Notes: a model not told the origin generated them from the letters alone. Positions 24,912 to 33,357 are shown, counted from the first letter of the stretch. The stretch is 64,000 nt of DNA from JALONH01 sp046329235 (GCA_046329235.1 JAXLVA010000001.1:682001-746000), one strand, 5' to 3'. Numbers and translations are program-made.

Positions 24912-26216
24912 ATGATGATAGCTAAAAATAATCCTTCCGTAGTACGTTCCTGGTGTTTGTATGATTGGGCCAATTCTGTTTATTCATTAACCATCACTAC
25001 AGCTATCTTTCCCTTGTATTACATGGGGGTGACTAAAAACGAAGCAGCTGGTAACATGGTGGATTTTTTTGGATTTCATATTGATCGATCCGTATTATTC
25101 TCATGGGCAGTTTCAATAGTGTTCTTAATGGCGGCATGTGTGAGTCCTATATTATCTGCCATGGCGGATGCTACCGGTCGCAAAAAAATGTTCATGCGTA
25201 TTTCTTGTTATGTAGGTTCTTTGTCTTGTGCCTCTTTAGTAGCATTTGATGAAGCTAATGTGACGTTTGGTATTTGTGCTTTTGTATTAGCCGGAATAGG
25301 ATATAGTACCAGTATTGTGTTTTATAATTCTTACTTACCTGAAATAGCTACTGAAGAAAACTTTGATGCGTATAGTGCTAAAGGATTTTCATTAGGTTAT
25401 ATCGGAAGTGTATTGCTATTAATTGTGAATTTAGTAGTAATCATGAATGCAGATTCCATGGGAATCACTACAGGAGAGGCTTCTCGATTAGCTTTTTTAA
25501 GTGTAGGGATCTGGTGGTTCTTCTTTGCAAATATTAGTTTTAGAGGTTTACCGGATGTGCCTCCTAAGAAGATGCAAGGTAGTTTGATGCAGAATAGCTT
25601 TGGAACTTTAGCATCAGTTTTTAAAATCATTAAAGGGTTACCATTGTTATGGTACTTCTTAATTGGTTTCTTCTTTTATAACATGGGTGTTCAAACGGTT
25701 ATGTATTTAGCTCCCATTTTTGCAGTAGAGGTGATTCAAGTGGAGGATAGTCAATTGATCATGACAATTTTGATTATTCAATTAGTCGCTATTGCCGGTG
25801 CGTATGTATTAAATCGTGTTTCATCTAAAATAGGAAACTCTAAAGCCTTGTTGGTAGGTATAGTTATCTGGATTGTCATTTGTGTTTCCGGTTATGTAGT
25901 TCAAAAAGGGATTGGATTTTTCACACTTGCAGCCGCTATCGGATTTGTGATGGGAGGGATACAATCATTGTCTAGAGCTACATTTTCTAAATTGATTCCA
26001 ATTGACGCGGAAGAACATGCATCCTACTTTAGTTTTTATGATGTGATGGATAAAATGTCGATCGTGTTAGGTACGTTTAGTTATGGATTGATTAAAGACA
26101 TCACCGGAGACATGCGTAATAGTGTGGTAGCATTAGGATTGTTCTTTTTGATTAGTATTATTTTCATCTATAAGATACCATCGAAGACTATTTATAATAC
26201 TAAGATTAGTAGTTAG
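24912..26216 (+). CDS. UMF1/Atg22-like MFS transporter
   Basis: The 434-residue protein has about 12 hydrophobic helices and begins with the UMF1-family motif RSWCLYDWANSVYSLTI (about residues 12-28). Other MFS signs are ADATGRKKMFM in the loop after helix 2 and GFVMGGIQSLSRATFSKLIP late in the protein. The substrate is unknown; members of this family in Bacteroidota are simply annotated as MFS transporters, and the related yeast Atg22 exports amino acids from the vacuole. It starts 15 bases after mtnN and may share its transcript. Confidence 0.88.
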   Translation: MMIAKNNPSVVRSWCLYDWANSVYSLTITTAIFPLYYMGVTKNEAAGNMVDFFGFHIDRSVLFSWAVSIVFLMAACVSPILSAMADATGRKKMFMRISCYVGSLSCASLVAFDEANVTFGICAFVLAGIGYSTSIVFYNSYLPEIATEENFDAYSAKGFSLGYIGSVLLLIVNLVVIMNADSMGITTGEASRLAFLSVGIWWFFFANISFRGLPDVPPKKMQGSLMQNSFGTLASVFKIIKGLPLLWYFLIGFFFYNMGVQTVMYLAPIFAVEVIQVEDSQLIMTILIIQLVAIAGAYVLNRVSSKIGNSKALLVGIVIWIVICVSGYVVQKGIGFFTLAAAIGFVMGGIQSLSRATFSKLIPIDAEEHASYFSFYDVMDKMSIVLGTFSYGLIKDITGDMRNSVVALGLFFLISIIFIYKIPSKTIYNTKISS

Positions 26217-26265
26217 CTACTAGTCATTAGTATTTAGAATTAAAAATGTATTTATCTAAATACTA
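26213..26265 (+). repeat. Dispersed 26-base repeat (copy 1) and hairpin
   Basis: 26213-26238 (begins TTAGCTACTAGTC, ends ATTTAGA) recurs exactly at 62721-62746. Its end TAGTATTTAGA (26228-26238) pairs with TCTAAATACTA (26255-26265), an 11-base perfect stem just after the transporter stop, which may help end transcription. Confidence 0.7.
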
Positions 26266-26298
26266 AATACTAAATACTAAATACTAAATACTAAATAC
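26257..26298 (+). repeat. Tandem repeat, six copies of TAAATAC
   Basis: Six uninterrupted 7-base units TAAATAC. The tract is AT-only apart from one C per unit and lies 12 bases before the first of three DnaA-box-like 9-mers. Confidence 0.92.
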
Positions 26299-26309
26299 TG
26301 TTAACTACC

Positions 26310-26373
26310 TGTTGATAACTCCTATCTTTTTGTTAATTAGTTGTTTATAGTCGGTGTGGAAACCTGTGGATAA
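26310..26373 (-). other. Cluster of DnaA-box-like 9-mers (possible replication origin element)
   Basis: TGTGGATAA at 26365-26373 is the exact complement of the consensus DnaA box TTATCCACA. TGTTGATAA (26310-26318) differs by one base, and TGTGGAAAC (26355-26363) by two; all three face the same way, two of them in 10-base phase. With the adjacent AT-rich tandem repeat, this resembles an oriC (boxes plus unwinding element). Against it: only three boxes, no dnaA or dnaN nearby, and flanking genes all on one strand. The whole gap 26217-26431 has no gene. Confidence 0.35.
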
Positions 26374-26431
26374 CGACCGATTTAGTTTATGTAATTTGCA
26401 GATTATTAGCATTATTACTTAAAAATTAGCC

Positions 26432-26953
26432 ATGATTCTTTCCGGATTAGAGATTGAAAATCTATTAGACAAGGATATTAAAATTGAACCTTACAATCCC
26501 AATCAATTAAATCCCAATAGTTATAATTTACGTCTGCATAACGAGTTATTAGTTTATGATAACCCGGTGTTAGATATGAAACAACCCAACCCTGCTACTA
26601 AACTTATCATTCCTGAAGAAGGTTTGGTATTAGAAACAGGCAAATTGTATTTAGGAAGAACATTAGAATACACCGAAACACATCGCCATGTTCCAATGTT
26701 AGAAGGACGTTCATCGATTGGTCGTTTAGGTTTGTTTGTACACGTGACAGCAGGCTTTGGCGACGTAGGATTCTGTGGATACTGGACGCTTGAAATGTTC
26801 TGTGTACATCCAATTAAAGTATATCCGGGCGTTGAAATTTGCCAGGTATTTTATCACTCCATTGAAGGAGATTACACCGCTTACAAATCCGGTAAATACC
26901 AAAACAACCAAGGTATTCAACCTAGTTTATTGTATAAAGATTTTGAAAAATAG
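26432..26953 (+). CDS. dcd: dCTP deaminase
   Basis: The 173-residue enzyme belongs to the dUTPase/dCTP-deaminase trimeric family: N-terminal NPNSYNLRLHNELLVY, the signature LEGRSSIGRLGLFVHVTAGFGDVGFCGYWTLEM (about residues 89-121) with the Arg-Ser-Ser-x-x-Arg motif, and GVEICQVFYHSIEG. It deaminates dCTP to dUTP for dTTP synthesis. It is somewhat shorter than E. coli Dcd (193). The neighbouring pyrophosphatase gene, 5 bases downstream, may convert the product to dUMP. Confidence 0.92.
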   Translation: MILSGLEIENLLDKDIKIEPYNPNQLNPNSYNLRLHNELLVYDNPVLDMKQPNPATKLIIPEEGLVLETGKLYLGRTLEYTETHRHVPMLEGRSSIGRLGLFVHVTAGFGDVGFCGYWTLEMFCVHPIKVYPGVEICQVFYHSIEGDYTAYKSGKYQNNQGIQPSLLYKDFEK

Positions 26954-26958
26954 AACTT

Positions 26959-27420
26959 ATGAGTACTTACTTAGATCAAGTTGCTGAATTTCACACTACG
27001 TTTAAACATCCGATAGTAGAGACTCCAGCCATTCCATCGGCAGAGCGTTGTCAATTACGTGTAGCGTTAATTGCTGAAGAGTTAAAAGAACTGGAAGAAG
27101 CCATTGAAGCGAAAGATATCGTAGGGGTAGCGGATGCCTTATGTGATATCCAATACGTATTATCCGGTGCTATTCACGAATTTGGTTTAGGAAATAAATT
27201 CGATGAACTTTTTGCGGAGGTACAGCGCTCGAACATGAGTAAGACGTGTAAGACGGAGAAAGAAGCAGAAGAAACCAAAGCACATTACGAAGCGAAAGGT
27301 GTTCCTTGTTACTATGTAAAAAGTGGCGATCACTTCTTAGTCTATAGAACGGCCGATAACAAAACATTAAAATCGATTTACTATTCAGAAGCGGATTTGA
27401 AATCGATCGTTCACAAATAA
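26959..27420 (+). CDS. All-alpha NTP pyrophosphohydrolase (MazG/PRA-PH-like)
   Basis: The 153-residue protein has the helical metal-binding pattern of the MazG superfamily: LIAEELKELEEAIEAKD (ExxE in helix 2, about residues 35-51), then VGVADALCDIQYVLSGAIHEFGL, supplying the ExxE...DxxxD-type Mg site. The C-terminal third is a small domain of unknown role. It hydrolyses a (d)NTP to the monophosphate and pyrophosphate. Since it is translated with dcd, dUTP is an attractive substrate, but that is inference; similar proteins are often called nucleoside triphosphate pyrophosphohydrolase. Confidence 0.8.
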   Translation: MSTYLDQVAEFHTTFKHPIVETPAIPSAERCQLRVALIAEELKELEEAIEAKDIVGVADALCDIQYVLSGAIHEFGLGNKFDELFAEVQRSNMSKTCKTEKEAEETKAHYEAKGVPCYYVKSGDHFLVYRTADNKTLKSIYYSEADLKSIVHK

Positions 27421-27422
27421 GA

Positions 27423-28508
27423 ATGAGATTTTTATTGTTTTTTCTCTTCTTAAACATGATTAACATAGGTTGGGCTCAGACCTTTTCCGGTAAAGCCCAA
27501 CCTATTGATTCTATTGAAATATACGCAGAAGGTTATTATGGCTTAGATCTAGCACATACCTCTGCTGATATGCAACCTACCGGTATTTATAATCACAAAA
27601 GGTTAAATCAACCTTCATTGAACATGGCTATGTTCCGTTGGCGTAGAACGGCGGAGCGTTATCGCATTCAATGTAGTTTTATGTTGGGCGATTACTCCAA
27701 GTATAATCTATCGCACGAGCCACTTTGGGTACGTTCCATTTATGAATTGAACGTAGGAGTGAAGTTGTTCAAGAATGAAGATATATGGCTGGATGCCGGT
27801 GTCATGTCTTCACCCGTTGGATTTGAATCAGCAGTGGGTTTAGAAAATTTAACTTTGACTAGAAGTTTGACAGCAGAGAATACACCGTATTATGTGAATG
27901 GTATTCGTTTGTCTCAACAAAAGAATAGATGGATGTTTGCTTTATGGTTAACCAACGGTTGGCAAACCATTGCTTTTACTTCTGCTACACATCCTACGGG
28001 TGCTACGCAAATACAATACAGTTCGGCTTCCGGTAAGTTTCAATGGTCTATCAATACCATGTGGGGAAATTACGATGCCATCAATCCCAATCGATTTAGA
28101 ACGTTGATTAACACCTATGCCTTTTGGAATATTAGTAAGAAAACTAAAATTATCGGAGGATTAGATGTTGGAACACAACAAATGGCTTCTAAAGATGTGA
28201 TAGGTAAATGGTGGAACCCAACTTTAATTGCTTATTATCAAGCTACGCGAAAAGTCGCATTATCTGTTAGAGGCGAATCCTATCACGATCCGCAAGGTGT
28301 AAATTTTGTAGGTGTAGATGGTAAAGGAATGACCTTGGCCGGAGGTTCTATGATGTTTCAATACCAAGTGACTAAGTTTTGCTGGTGGCGTACAGAGTTG
28401 CGTTATTTACATAGTACGTCTTCTATATTTTATGACTCTTCATCTCAGTTTAATAATCAGTGGCATTGGAGCAATGCGTTGATTGTAAATTGGAGAGGGT
28501 TGGAGTAA
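27423..28508 (+). CDS. Porin-like outer membrane beta-barrel protein (BBP2/OmpL-like)
   Basis: The 361-residue protein carries a signal peptide (MRFLLFFLFLNMINIGWAQ, residues 1-19) and then many short amphipathic strands with aromatic girdles (IEIYAEGYYGLDLA, YRIQCSFMLGDYSKY, WMFALWLTNGWQTIAF), as in the putative beta-barrel porin-2 family. The motif DIWLDAGVMSSPVGFESAVGLENLTLTRSLTAE is typical of that family. It ends in a strand finishing LIVNWRGLE. Substrate unknown. The gene starts 2 bases after the pyrophosphatase stop, so it could be read through from dcd. Confidence 0.72.
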   Translation: MRFLLFFLFLNMINIGWAQTFSGKAQPIDSIEIYAEGYYGLDLAHTSADMQPTGIYNHKRLNQPSLNMAMFRWRRTAERYRIQCSFMLGDYSKYNLSHEPLWVRSIYELNVGVKLFKNEDIWLDAGVMSSPVGFESAVGLENLTLTRSLTAENTPYYVNGIRLSQQKNRWMFALWLTNGWQTIAFTSATHPTGATQIQYSSASGKFQWSINTMWGNYDAINPNRFRTLINTYAFWNISKKTKIIGGLDVGTQQMASKDVIGKWWNPTLIAYYQATRKVALSVRGESYHDPQGVNFVGVDGKGMTLAGGSMMFQYQVTKFCWWRTELRYLHSTSSIFYDSSSQFNNQWHWSNALIVNWRGLE

Positions 28509-28579
28509 GAGGTTTAACGAGTTTTTTGTATATTATTAAAGTTTTATGTTTAATTAATTTTTAGAAGGATTTATATTCC

Positions 28580-29296
28580 ATGAAAAACACCATAATTAAA
28601 GGAGTTATTACTAACTATACTTATCAAGAAGATTATGATGATAAGGGTATCATGTTTCGTCTTTATACATTAATAATAGATAAGACTACCTACAAAGCTA
28701 TAACGCCTAAAGACATTATTTTGTCGGAAGATTTGTTAATTATTGCGAGTGTTAATGAAGACAATGAAATTGATTCTGGCATTGTACCCTCGATTGATGG
28801 TAAGTGGGGACCTAATAGCGGAATCCTAAAATCTCATATCTCAGATACGGATCAATATAAGTTGATCTGTGGTTATTTGATTAAAAAACGTAAAACGGAT
28901 GACCATGGAGCTATGGATGTGGGGCACAATAAATATGTTGTTCTGGAATTAGATAGCGAAAGACATATTGATGTTCCGCAAAATATCAGTGATAAAATTA
29001 ATAAAAATGATTTTTTACTGATTACGATTAAGAACAATCGTTACATTTTGATATATAATAAAACACAAGATGTATATTACGGTAAGGTGTTGCCATTCTT
29101 TATGGTCTGGTGGACTCTGGATGCTGTGTTGTCTTTGTATTTGTTTTACATGTTTAGTAGTGGAAGTATAGAGGCTATTAATTTTTACGCTGCGTTAGGT
29201 GCCTTAAATATTGTTTTACTACTTTTTTCTCTTTCTAATTACTCTGATTATAAATGGATGAAGGCTGCAAGGAAACTAATACAAACTCAATTGTAG
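28580..29296 (+). CDS. Unrecognised membrane protein, tandem copy 1
   Basis: I do not recognise this 238-residue protein. It has no signal peptide. Residues 1-175 look like two successive beta-rich soluble halves (the first opening IIKGVITNYTYQEDYDDKG, the second around LICGYLIKKRKTDDHG), followed by two TM helices (about 178-196 and 202-222) and a basic tail. The next gene has the same overall plan (two beta-rich halves, then two C-terminal TM helices, similar length), so the pair is probably an old tandem duplication. No enzymatic motif is visible. Confidence 0.6.
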   Translation: MKNTIIKGVITNYTYQEDYDDKGIMFRLYTLIIDKTTYKAITPKDIILSEDLLIIASVNEDNEIDSGIVPSIDGKWGPNSGILKSHISDTDQYKLICGYLIKKRKTDDHGAMDVGHNKYVVLELDSERHIDVPQNISDKINKNDFLLITIKNNRYILIYNKTQDVYYGKVLPFFMVWWTLDAVLSLYLFYMFSSGSIEAINFYAALGALNIVLLLFSLSNYSDYKWMKAARKLIQTQL

Positions 29297-29297
29297 G

Positions 29298-30053
29298 ATG
29301 GCAACTCAAATTGTAAGGGCTCAAATCAGTCAAATAACGATTACCGAAACTACGGACGATCATGCGGATATTATATATCAATATTCAATAGAGTTGAATG
29401 ATAAGTGTTATTTTTTTAGTCATGAAGAAAAATTGGATATTTATTCAAAAGACCAAGTTGTTATACGTGCCAATGATGATTGTTCTATTCTTGACTTATA
29501 TGATTACACAACGAAAGAAAAGTATGGTACTAAGTGGAAAGAGTTGAAGAAAGAGAATCCCGTTATAGATTCTAATTTTGTAATAAAGGAGGGGATAGTA
29601 GAGAAGAAAATATTAGTTACGGATAGAATTTATAACAATAGTATTGGTAAAGTGAATCACACTTATTCGCGAAGAATACGATACTATCATGTCTTCGTGG
29701 ATGGAGAGCAATACAGCATGAGTTATCAGGAGGGGAATTTCGTAAAGAAGAGAGATAAAATTGCCTTTCTGCATGCGGAAGACAAAAATGGAGTGTCTGT
29801 TTTTCAAAACTTAACAACAGGAAAAAATACGTTGTCTGTATTTCCGATAAACATCATACTTTATTCCATATGCTTGTTGCTATGTGTATTTTGTATGATG
29901 TACGCTTTTTCGTTAGAGGATAAGGCACTGATTGTTACTTTACTTATATTCTTAGGAATCGCAGTATTAGTAACCTCCTTGTATTTGATGTATGAAATCA
30001 GACGTCGATTGTTTGAGGTTGAAAAAATGAAAGAATTACTTCATCGTAAATAG
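29298..30053 (+). CDS. Unrecognised membrane protein, tandem copy 2
   Basis: The 251-residue protein starts one base after its neighbour's stop. It opens IVRAQISQITITETTDDHAD and at about residue 100 has a second similar segment, IKEGIVEKKILVTDRIYN, each followed by Y-x-Y/F-rich strands. TM helices lie at about 185-205 and 210-230, followed by a charged helical tail. The layout parallels copy 1, but sequence similarity is weak by eye. An internally duplicated cytoplasmic or periplasmic sensor domain is possible; its function is unknown. Confidence 0.6.
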   Translation: MATQIVRAQISQITITETTDDHADIIYQYSIELNDKCYFFSHEEKLDIYSKDQVVIRANDDCSILDLYDYTTKEKYGTKWKELKKENPVIDSNFVIKEGIVEKKILVTDRIYNNSIGKVNHTYSRRIRYYHVFVDGEQYSMSYQEGNFVKKRDKIAFLHAEDKNGVSVFQNLTTGKNTLSVFPINIILYSICLLLCVFCMMYAFSLEDKALIVTLLIFLGIAVLVTSLYLMYEIRRRLFEVEKMKELLHRK

Positions 30054-30062
30054 TTGATAAAA

Positions 30063-30096
30063 GAAAAAGCGGACTTCCATCCGCTTTTTCTTTTAT
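30063..30096. terminator. Bidirectional terminator
   Basis: Stem GAAAAAGCGGA / TCCGCTTTTTC (30063-30073, 30080-30090), with loop CTTCCA and a T run, between convergent genes. Confidence 0.88.
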
Positions 30097-30109
30097 GAAT
30101 AAAATGTTC

Positions 30110-30880
30110 TTACTCAAATATTAAGTGTTTCACGGATTCACCGCGTTTTTCTAGTTCCATCAGGGATTCTATACCAATGTCTAAATGTCTTTCTACATAA
30201 TGCTTGGTTACATTCGAATCGCTCTCCGCGGTTTTTACTCCATCCGGTACTAGTGGATTATCAGAAACTAATAGCAGGGCACCATGTGGGATGCTATTCG
30301 CAAAGCCTACGACGAAGATGGTAGCCGTTTCCATATCGATACCCATGGTACGAATGGATTTAAGATATTCCTTAAACTTATCGTCATGCTCCCATACACG
30401 TCGGTTAGTAGTATAAACCGTACCGGTCCAGTAGTCCAGTTCTTTATTTTTGATAATATAAGATACGGCTTGCTGTAATCGGAAGGATGGAAGAGCCGGA
30501 ATTTCCGGAGGTAAGTAGTCATTGCTGGTACCTTCGCCACGAATAGCTGCAATAGGTAGAATTAAATCACCTAGTTTAGTTTTCTTTAAACCACCGCATT
30601 TACCTAAGAATAATACTGCCTTAGGATTTACAGCGCTGAGCAAGTCCATACAAGTTGCCGCCATAGCACTACCCATACCAAAATTGACAATGGTAATGTT
30701 TTTATATGTGGCTGTTTGCATAGGTTTATCCTGTCCTTTGACGGGCACATTAAACTTTGCAGCAAACATATCTAAGTAATTGTGAAAATTAACTAGGATA
30801 ATATACTCCCCAAACTCTTCGATCGCAGTGCCGGTATACCTCGGTAACCAATTTTGCACTATTTCCTCTTTCGTTTTCAT
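30110..30880 (-). CDS. amn: AMP nucleosidase (short form)
   Basis: The 256-residue enzyme belongs to the purine nucleoside phosphorylase superfamily: ITIVNFGMGSAMAATCMDLLSAV, VLFLGKCGGLKKTKLGDLILPIAAIRGEGTSNDYLPPEIPALP (about residues 90-132), then MGIDMETATIFVVGFAN (the conserved M-E pair) and LLLVSDNPLVPDGVKT with the catalytic Asp. It corresponds to the catalytic domain of E. coli Amn, which is about 480 residues; the short form is usual in Bacteroidota. It splits AMP into adenine and ribose 5-phosphate. Confidence 0.9.
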   Translation of the reverse strand: MKTKEEIVQNWLPRYTGTAIEEFGEYIILVNFHNYLDMFAAKFNVPVKGQDKPMQTATYKNITIVNFGMGSAMAATCMDLLSAVNPKAVLFLGKCGGLKKTKLGDLILPIAAIRGEGTSNDYLPPEIPALPSFRLQQAVSYIIKNKELDYWTGTVYTTNRRVWEHDDKFKEYLKSIRTMGIDMETATIFVVGFANSIPHGALLLVSDNPLVPDGVKTAESDSNVTKHYVERHLDIGIESLMELEKRGESVKHLIFE

Positions 30881-30909
30881 ATCTTTTTAAAAATAGTAAT
30901 TTTATAAAT

Positions 30910-31362
30910 ATGTTTCCGGATTTAAATCTACCCAAAGCAGACCTTCGTTTATCTAGAAAAGATAATCAAATTTTAGTGTATGATATCCTGCGTAAGAAGG
31001 AGGTGGTACTCACTCCGGAAGAATGGGTAAGGCAACACTTATTACACTATCTGGTTCACCATTTGAAATATCCTACCGGATTAATTTCGGTTGAGCGCGG
31101 TTTGGATTACAACGATCAAAAGAAACGCACCGATATACGAGTATACGAAAATACCGGTAAAGTGTTTATGTTAATCGAATGTAAAGCACCGGAGGTTTCT
31201 TTAGGTGGTAATATTCAAAATCAGTTAGCTGCCTATAACGCGAGCTTAGATGCTACTTATATAGTCATCTCCAATGGTATACAACACGGCGTTTTTAGGA
31301 AAAAAGAAGACGTAGAACCTATCGCTTGGGAAGTTTGTAAAGAGTTCCCAAGTTATCAATAG
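30910..31362 (+). CDS. Stand-alone type I restriction HsdR N-terminal-like nuclease-fold protein
   Basis: The 150-residue protein has the PD-(D/E)xK core found in the HSDR_N_2 family: KKRTDIRVY (Asp about residue 76) and MLIECKAPEVSL (Glu-x-Lys, about residues 92-100), with the preceding VERGLDYN strand. There is no helicase or methylase partner, so it is not a restriction system; such single-domain proteins are conserved in Bacteroidota and have no established role. It is divergent from amn, and a long hairpin follows. Confidence 0.8.
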   Translation: MFPDLNLPKADLRLSRKDNQILVYDILRKKEVVLTPEEWVRQHLLHYLVHHLKYPTGLISVERGLDYNDQKKRTDIRVYENTGKVFMLIECKAPEVSLGGNIQNQLAAYNASLDATYIVISNGIQHGVFRKKEDVEPIAWEVCKEFPSYQ

Positions 31363-31364
31363 AA

Positions 31365-31423
31365 GAGAAACAGAAACAGGAAGAGAGGGATCGCATTTCG
31401 CTCTCTTCCTGTTTCTGTTCCTC
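31365..31423. terminator. Long hairpin between convergent genes
   Basis: 31365-31387 pairs with 31401-31423 over 23 bases with a single mismatch (loop of 13). The stem is purine-rich on one side. It lies exactly between two convergent stop codons and probably terminates both transcripts. Confidence 0.75.
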
Positions 31424-31427
31424 TATT

Positions 31428-33290
31428 TTACTCTCCAAAATCATAAAGATTATTTTTAATCAAACCATTGTTATGGTATTGAACAAATGCCATTAACATA
31501 TTAACCTCCGCAGGAGTGGCATCCCGTAATTCTTGATCGTTATAATCTTTTACTTTGACCGGACCTTGAAGATTTCCTTCGATATAGTAATCCTTCATAA
31601 ATAATCGATATTGACCATTTCCAAAGTTAATAGCTACATCATTTTTCTTACGGAATACGGATTGTCCGAATAATGCCGGTTGTTCATTTTTAATATGAAT
31701 CAAATCTAGAATAGAAGGCATAATATCTACTTGTTGTACTACGCGAGAAGTGTCAGCAGATAGTTTATGGTTAGGAGAAAAGAATATTAGAGGTACTTGA
31801 TAATCACCACGAGAGTTCATATATGCCGGATTGGAATGTTCATGTGTATGATCTGCGGTGATAACAAATAGAGTATTGGAATACCATTTTTCTTTTTGAG
31901 CTTTAGCAAAGAATTGACGTAACATATCATCTACATAAGAAATACATCTATGTATTTTTAATTCGCCCGGTATATAATTCAATTCAACATCCTTTGGTAC
32001 CGAATATGGTTGATGAGAACTGAGGGTGAATATACATGCTGCAAAAGGTTGTTTCATGCCACTCATGATAGAGTCGGCATATTGTAAATAAGGTCCATCG
32101 TAAATTCCCCAATTTCCATCGTAGTCACGTTCTTTGTAGGGGTATTCGTTTAGACCGTAATACTTGGTAAAACCTGCATTTTTAGAAAAAGCATCAAACC
32201 CCATGGAGCCATTTTTAGCTGCATGGAAGAAAGCTGTTTCATAACCATTACTACGTAATACATTTCCTAGCCCTACTAGGTGGTTGGTTTGATACAATGA
32301 AGTGATATAAGGTTCTTGCATCAATCCCGGAATTCCTCCTAGTATGGAAGGAACAGCCTCCATAGAGACTCTACCGTTAGCAAAATGGTGAGGGAAATAA
32401 AGTGATTGAGTAGCTAGTGAATCCAAAAAAGGAGTGTAGCCTTTGCCTTGATTGGCTATCCCGCAATATTCGGATGAGAAGCTCTCCAATATTAAGATAA
32501 CTACATTAGGATTTTTTAGTGCTTTGAAAGATGTGTCTTTGGGCTGACGAATGTATTCCAATAATTGACGAACCTCTCTATCTTCTTTGAAATAGTGAAC
32601 TTCCTGAATTGGGTCAATTCCTATTGTCATGAAAAAGTTGAAAGGTGTATTTAAAGCTAAATGTCCTAATCGATTTGGATCTAGGGTGAAAGCAATGTTG
32701 GGACGTAAGGGTTTTAACTGAACACCACCGCGAATGGTAATGATGCCTATTCCAATAAATACCGCCATAGCAATAAGTATTTTCTTCCATGGGTTGGAAT
32801 CATTGACAGGCTCTTGGGTAACATGAAAAATATGTTTGAAAACGATAATGGCAAAAACTAACCAGAGTAGAACTAAGTCCCAATAATGAAGTAACAATTG
32901 TTGAACTTGATCCATGATATCTGTTTGTAATCCCATTAATTCGATACCGGTACGTTTGCCGGTAAATGAGAAGTACTCTAAATCTAGGATGTTAAAGGCA
33001 ATGAGTAGAATGTTTACAAACCAAAAAAGTATTTTACCACTCAATAATAATATTTTAGGAGTAGGCATGTATCTACCAACGCAGATCATAATGAGTGGCA
33101 CCAAATTAAAGGTCATTAATATGGAAGCATCAAAGCGAAGGCCTAACCAAAAGGCACTTTGAATTTGTTCTAATGTACATTGTTTGAAATAGTCTTGATT
33201 GAAGAGATAAAAAAACACTCTTAGTACAGCAAATAAGATAAGTAAAAAAAAGAATCGTTTAAGTAAGAAGAAGGTGATGCGCAGTAACAT
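31428..33290 (-). CDS. LTA synthase family sulfatase (alkaline-phosphatase superfamily)
   Basis: The 620-residue protein has about five N-terminal TM helices (to residue ~190), then a periplasmic sulfatase-fold domain: VVILILESFSSEYCG (metal-binding Glu), HHFANGRVSMEAVPSILGG (a Ser in the usual nucleophile position), FFHAAKNGSMGFDAF and FVITADHTHEH near the C-terminus (metal-binding Asp-His). Gram-negative relatives transfer phosphoglycerol or phosphoethanolamine groups to lipids or glycans; LTA itself is not expected in Bacteroidota, so the substrate is open. A -7-like TAGTTTTG lies only 4 bases before the ATG. Confidence 0.85.
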   Translation of the reverse strand: MLLRITFFLLKRFFFLLILFAVLRVFFYLFNQDYFKQCTLEQIQSAFWLGLRFDASILMTFNLVPLIMICVGRYMPTPKILLLSGKILFWFVNILLIAFNILDLEYFSFTGKRTGIELMGLQTDIMDQVQQLLLHYWDLVLLWLVFAIIVFKHIFHVTQEPVNDSNPWKKILIAMAVFIGIGIITIRGGVQLKPLRPNIAFTLDPNRLGHLALNTPFNFFMTIGIDPIQEVHYFKEDREVRQLLEYIRQPKDTSFKALKNPNVVILILESFSSEYCGIANQGKGYTPFLDSLATQSLYFPHHFANGRVSMEAVPSILGGIPGLMQEPYITSLYQTNHLVGLGNVLRSNGYETAFFHAAKNGSMGFDAFSKNAGFTKYYGLNEYPYKERDYDGNWGIYDGPYLQYADSIMSGMKQPFAACIFTLSSHQPYSVPKDVELNYIPGELKIHRCISYVDDMLRQFFAKAQKEKWYSNTLFVITADHTHEHSNPAYMNSRGDYQVPLIFFSPNHKLSADTSRVVQQVDIMPSILDLIHIKNEQPALFGQSVFRKKNDVAINFGNGQYRLFMKDYYIEGNLQGPVKVKDYNDQELRDATPAEVNMLMAFVQYHNNGLIKNNLYDFGE

Positions 33291-33320
33291 GTATCAAAAC
33301 TAGGAGATTTTTAATAAATA

Positions 33321-33357
33321 AAAAAAGCCGATGCAGTTTGTCTACATCGGCTTTTTT
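33321..33357. terminator. Hairpin terminator downstream of the DUF1573 gene
   Basis: Perfect 13-base stem AAAAAAGCCGATG / CATCGGCTTTTTT with an 11-base loop; its symmetric A/T tracts could work on either strand. It lies after the DUF1573 gene and before the sulfatase gene (both on the minus strand). Confidence 0.88.

Noticed and set aside
30910..31362. Type I restriction system
   Set aside because: Only a 150-residue HsdR_N-like domain is present; there is no helicase, HsdM or HsdS.
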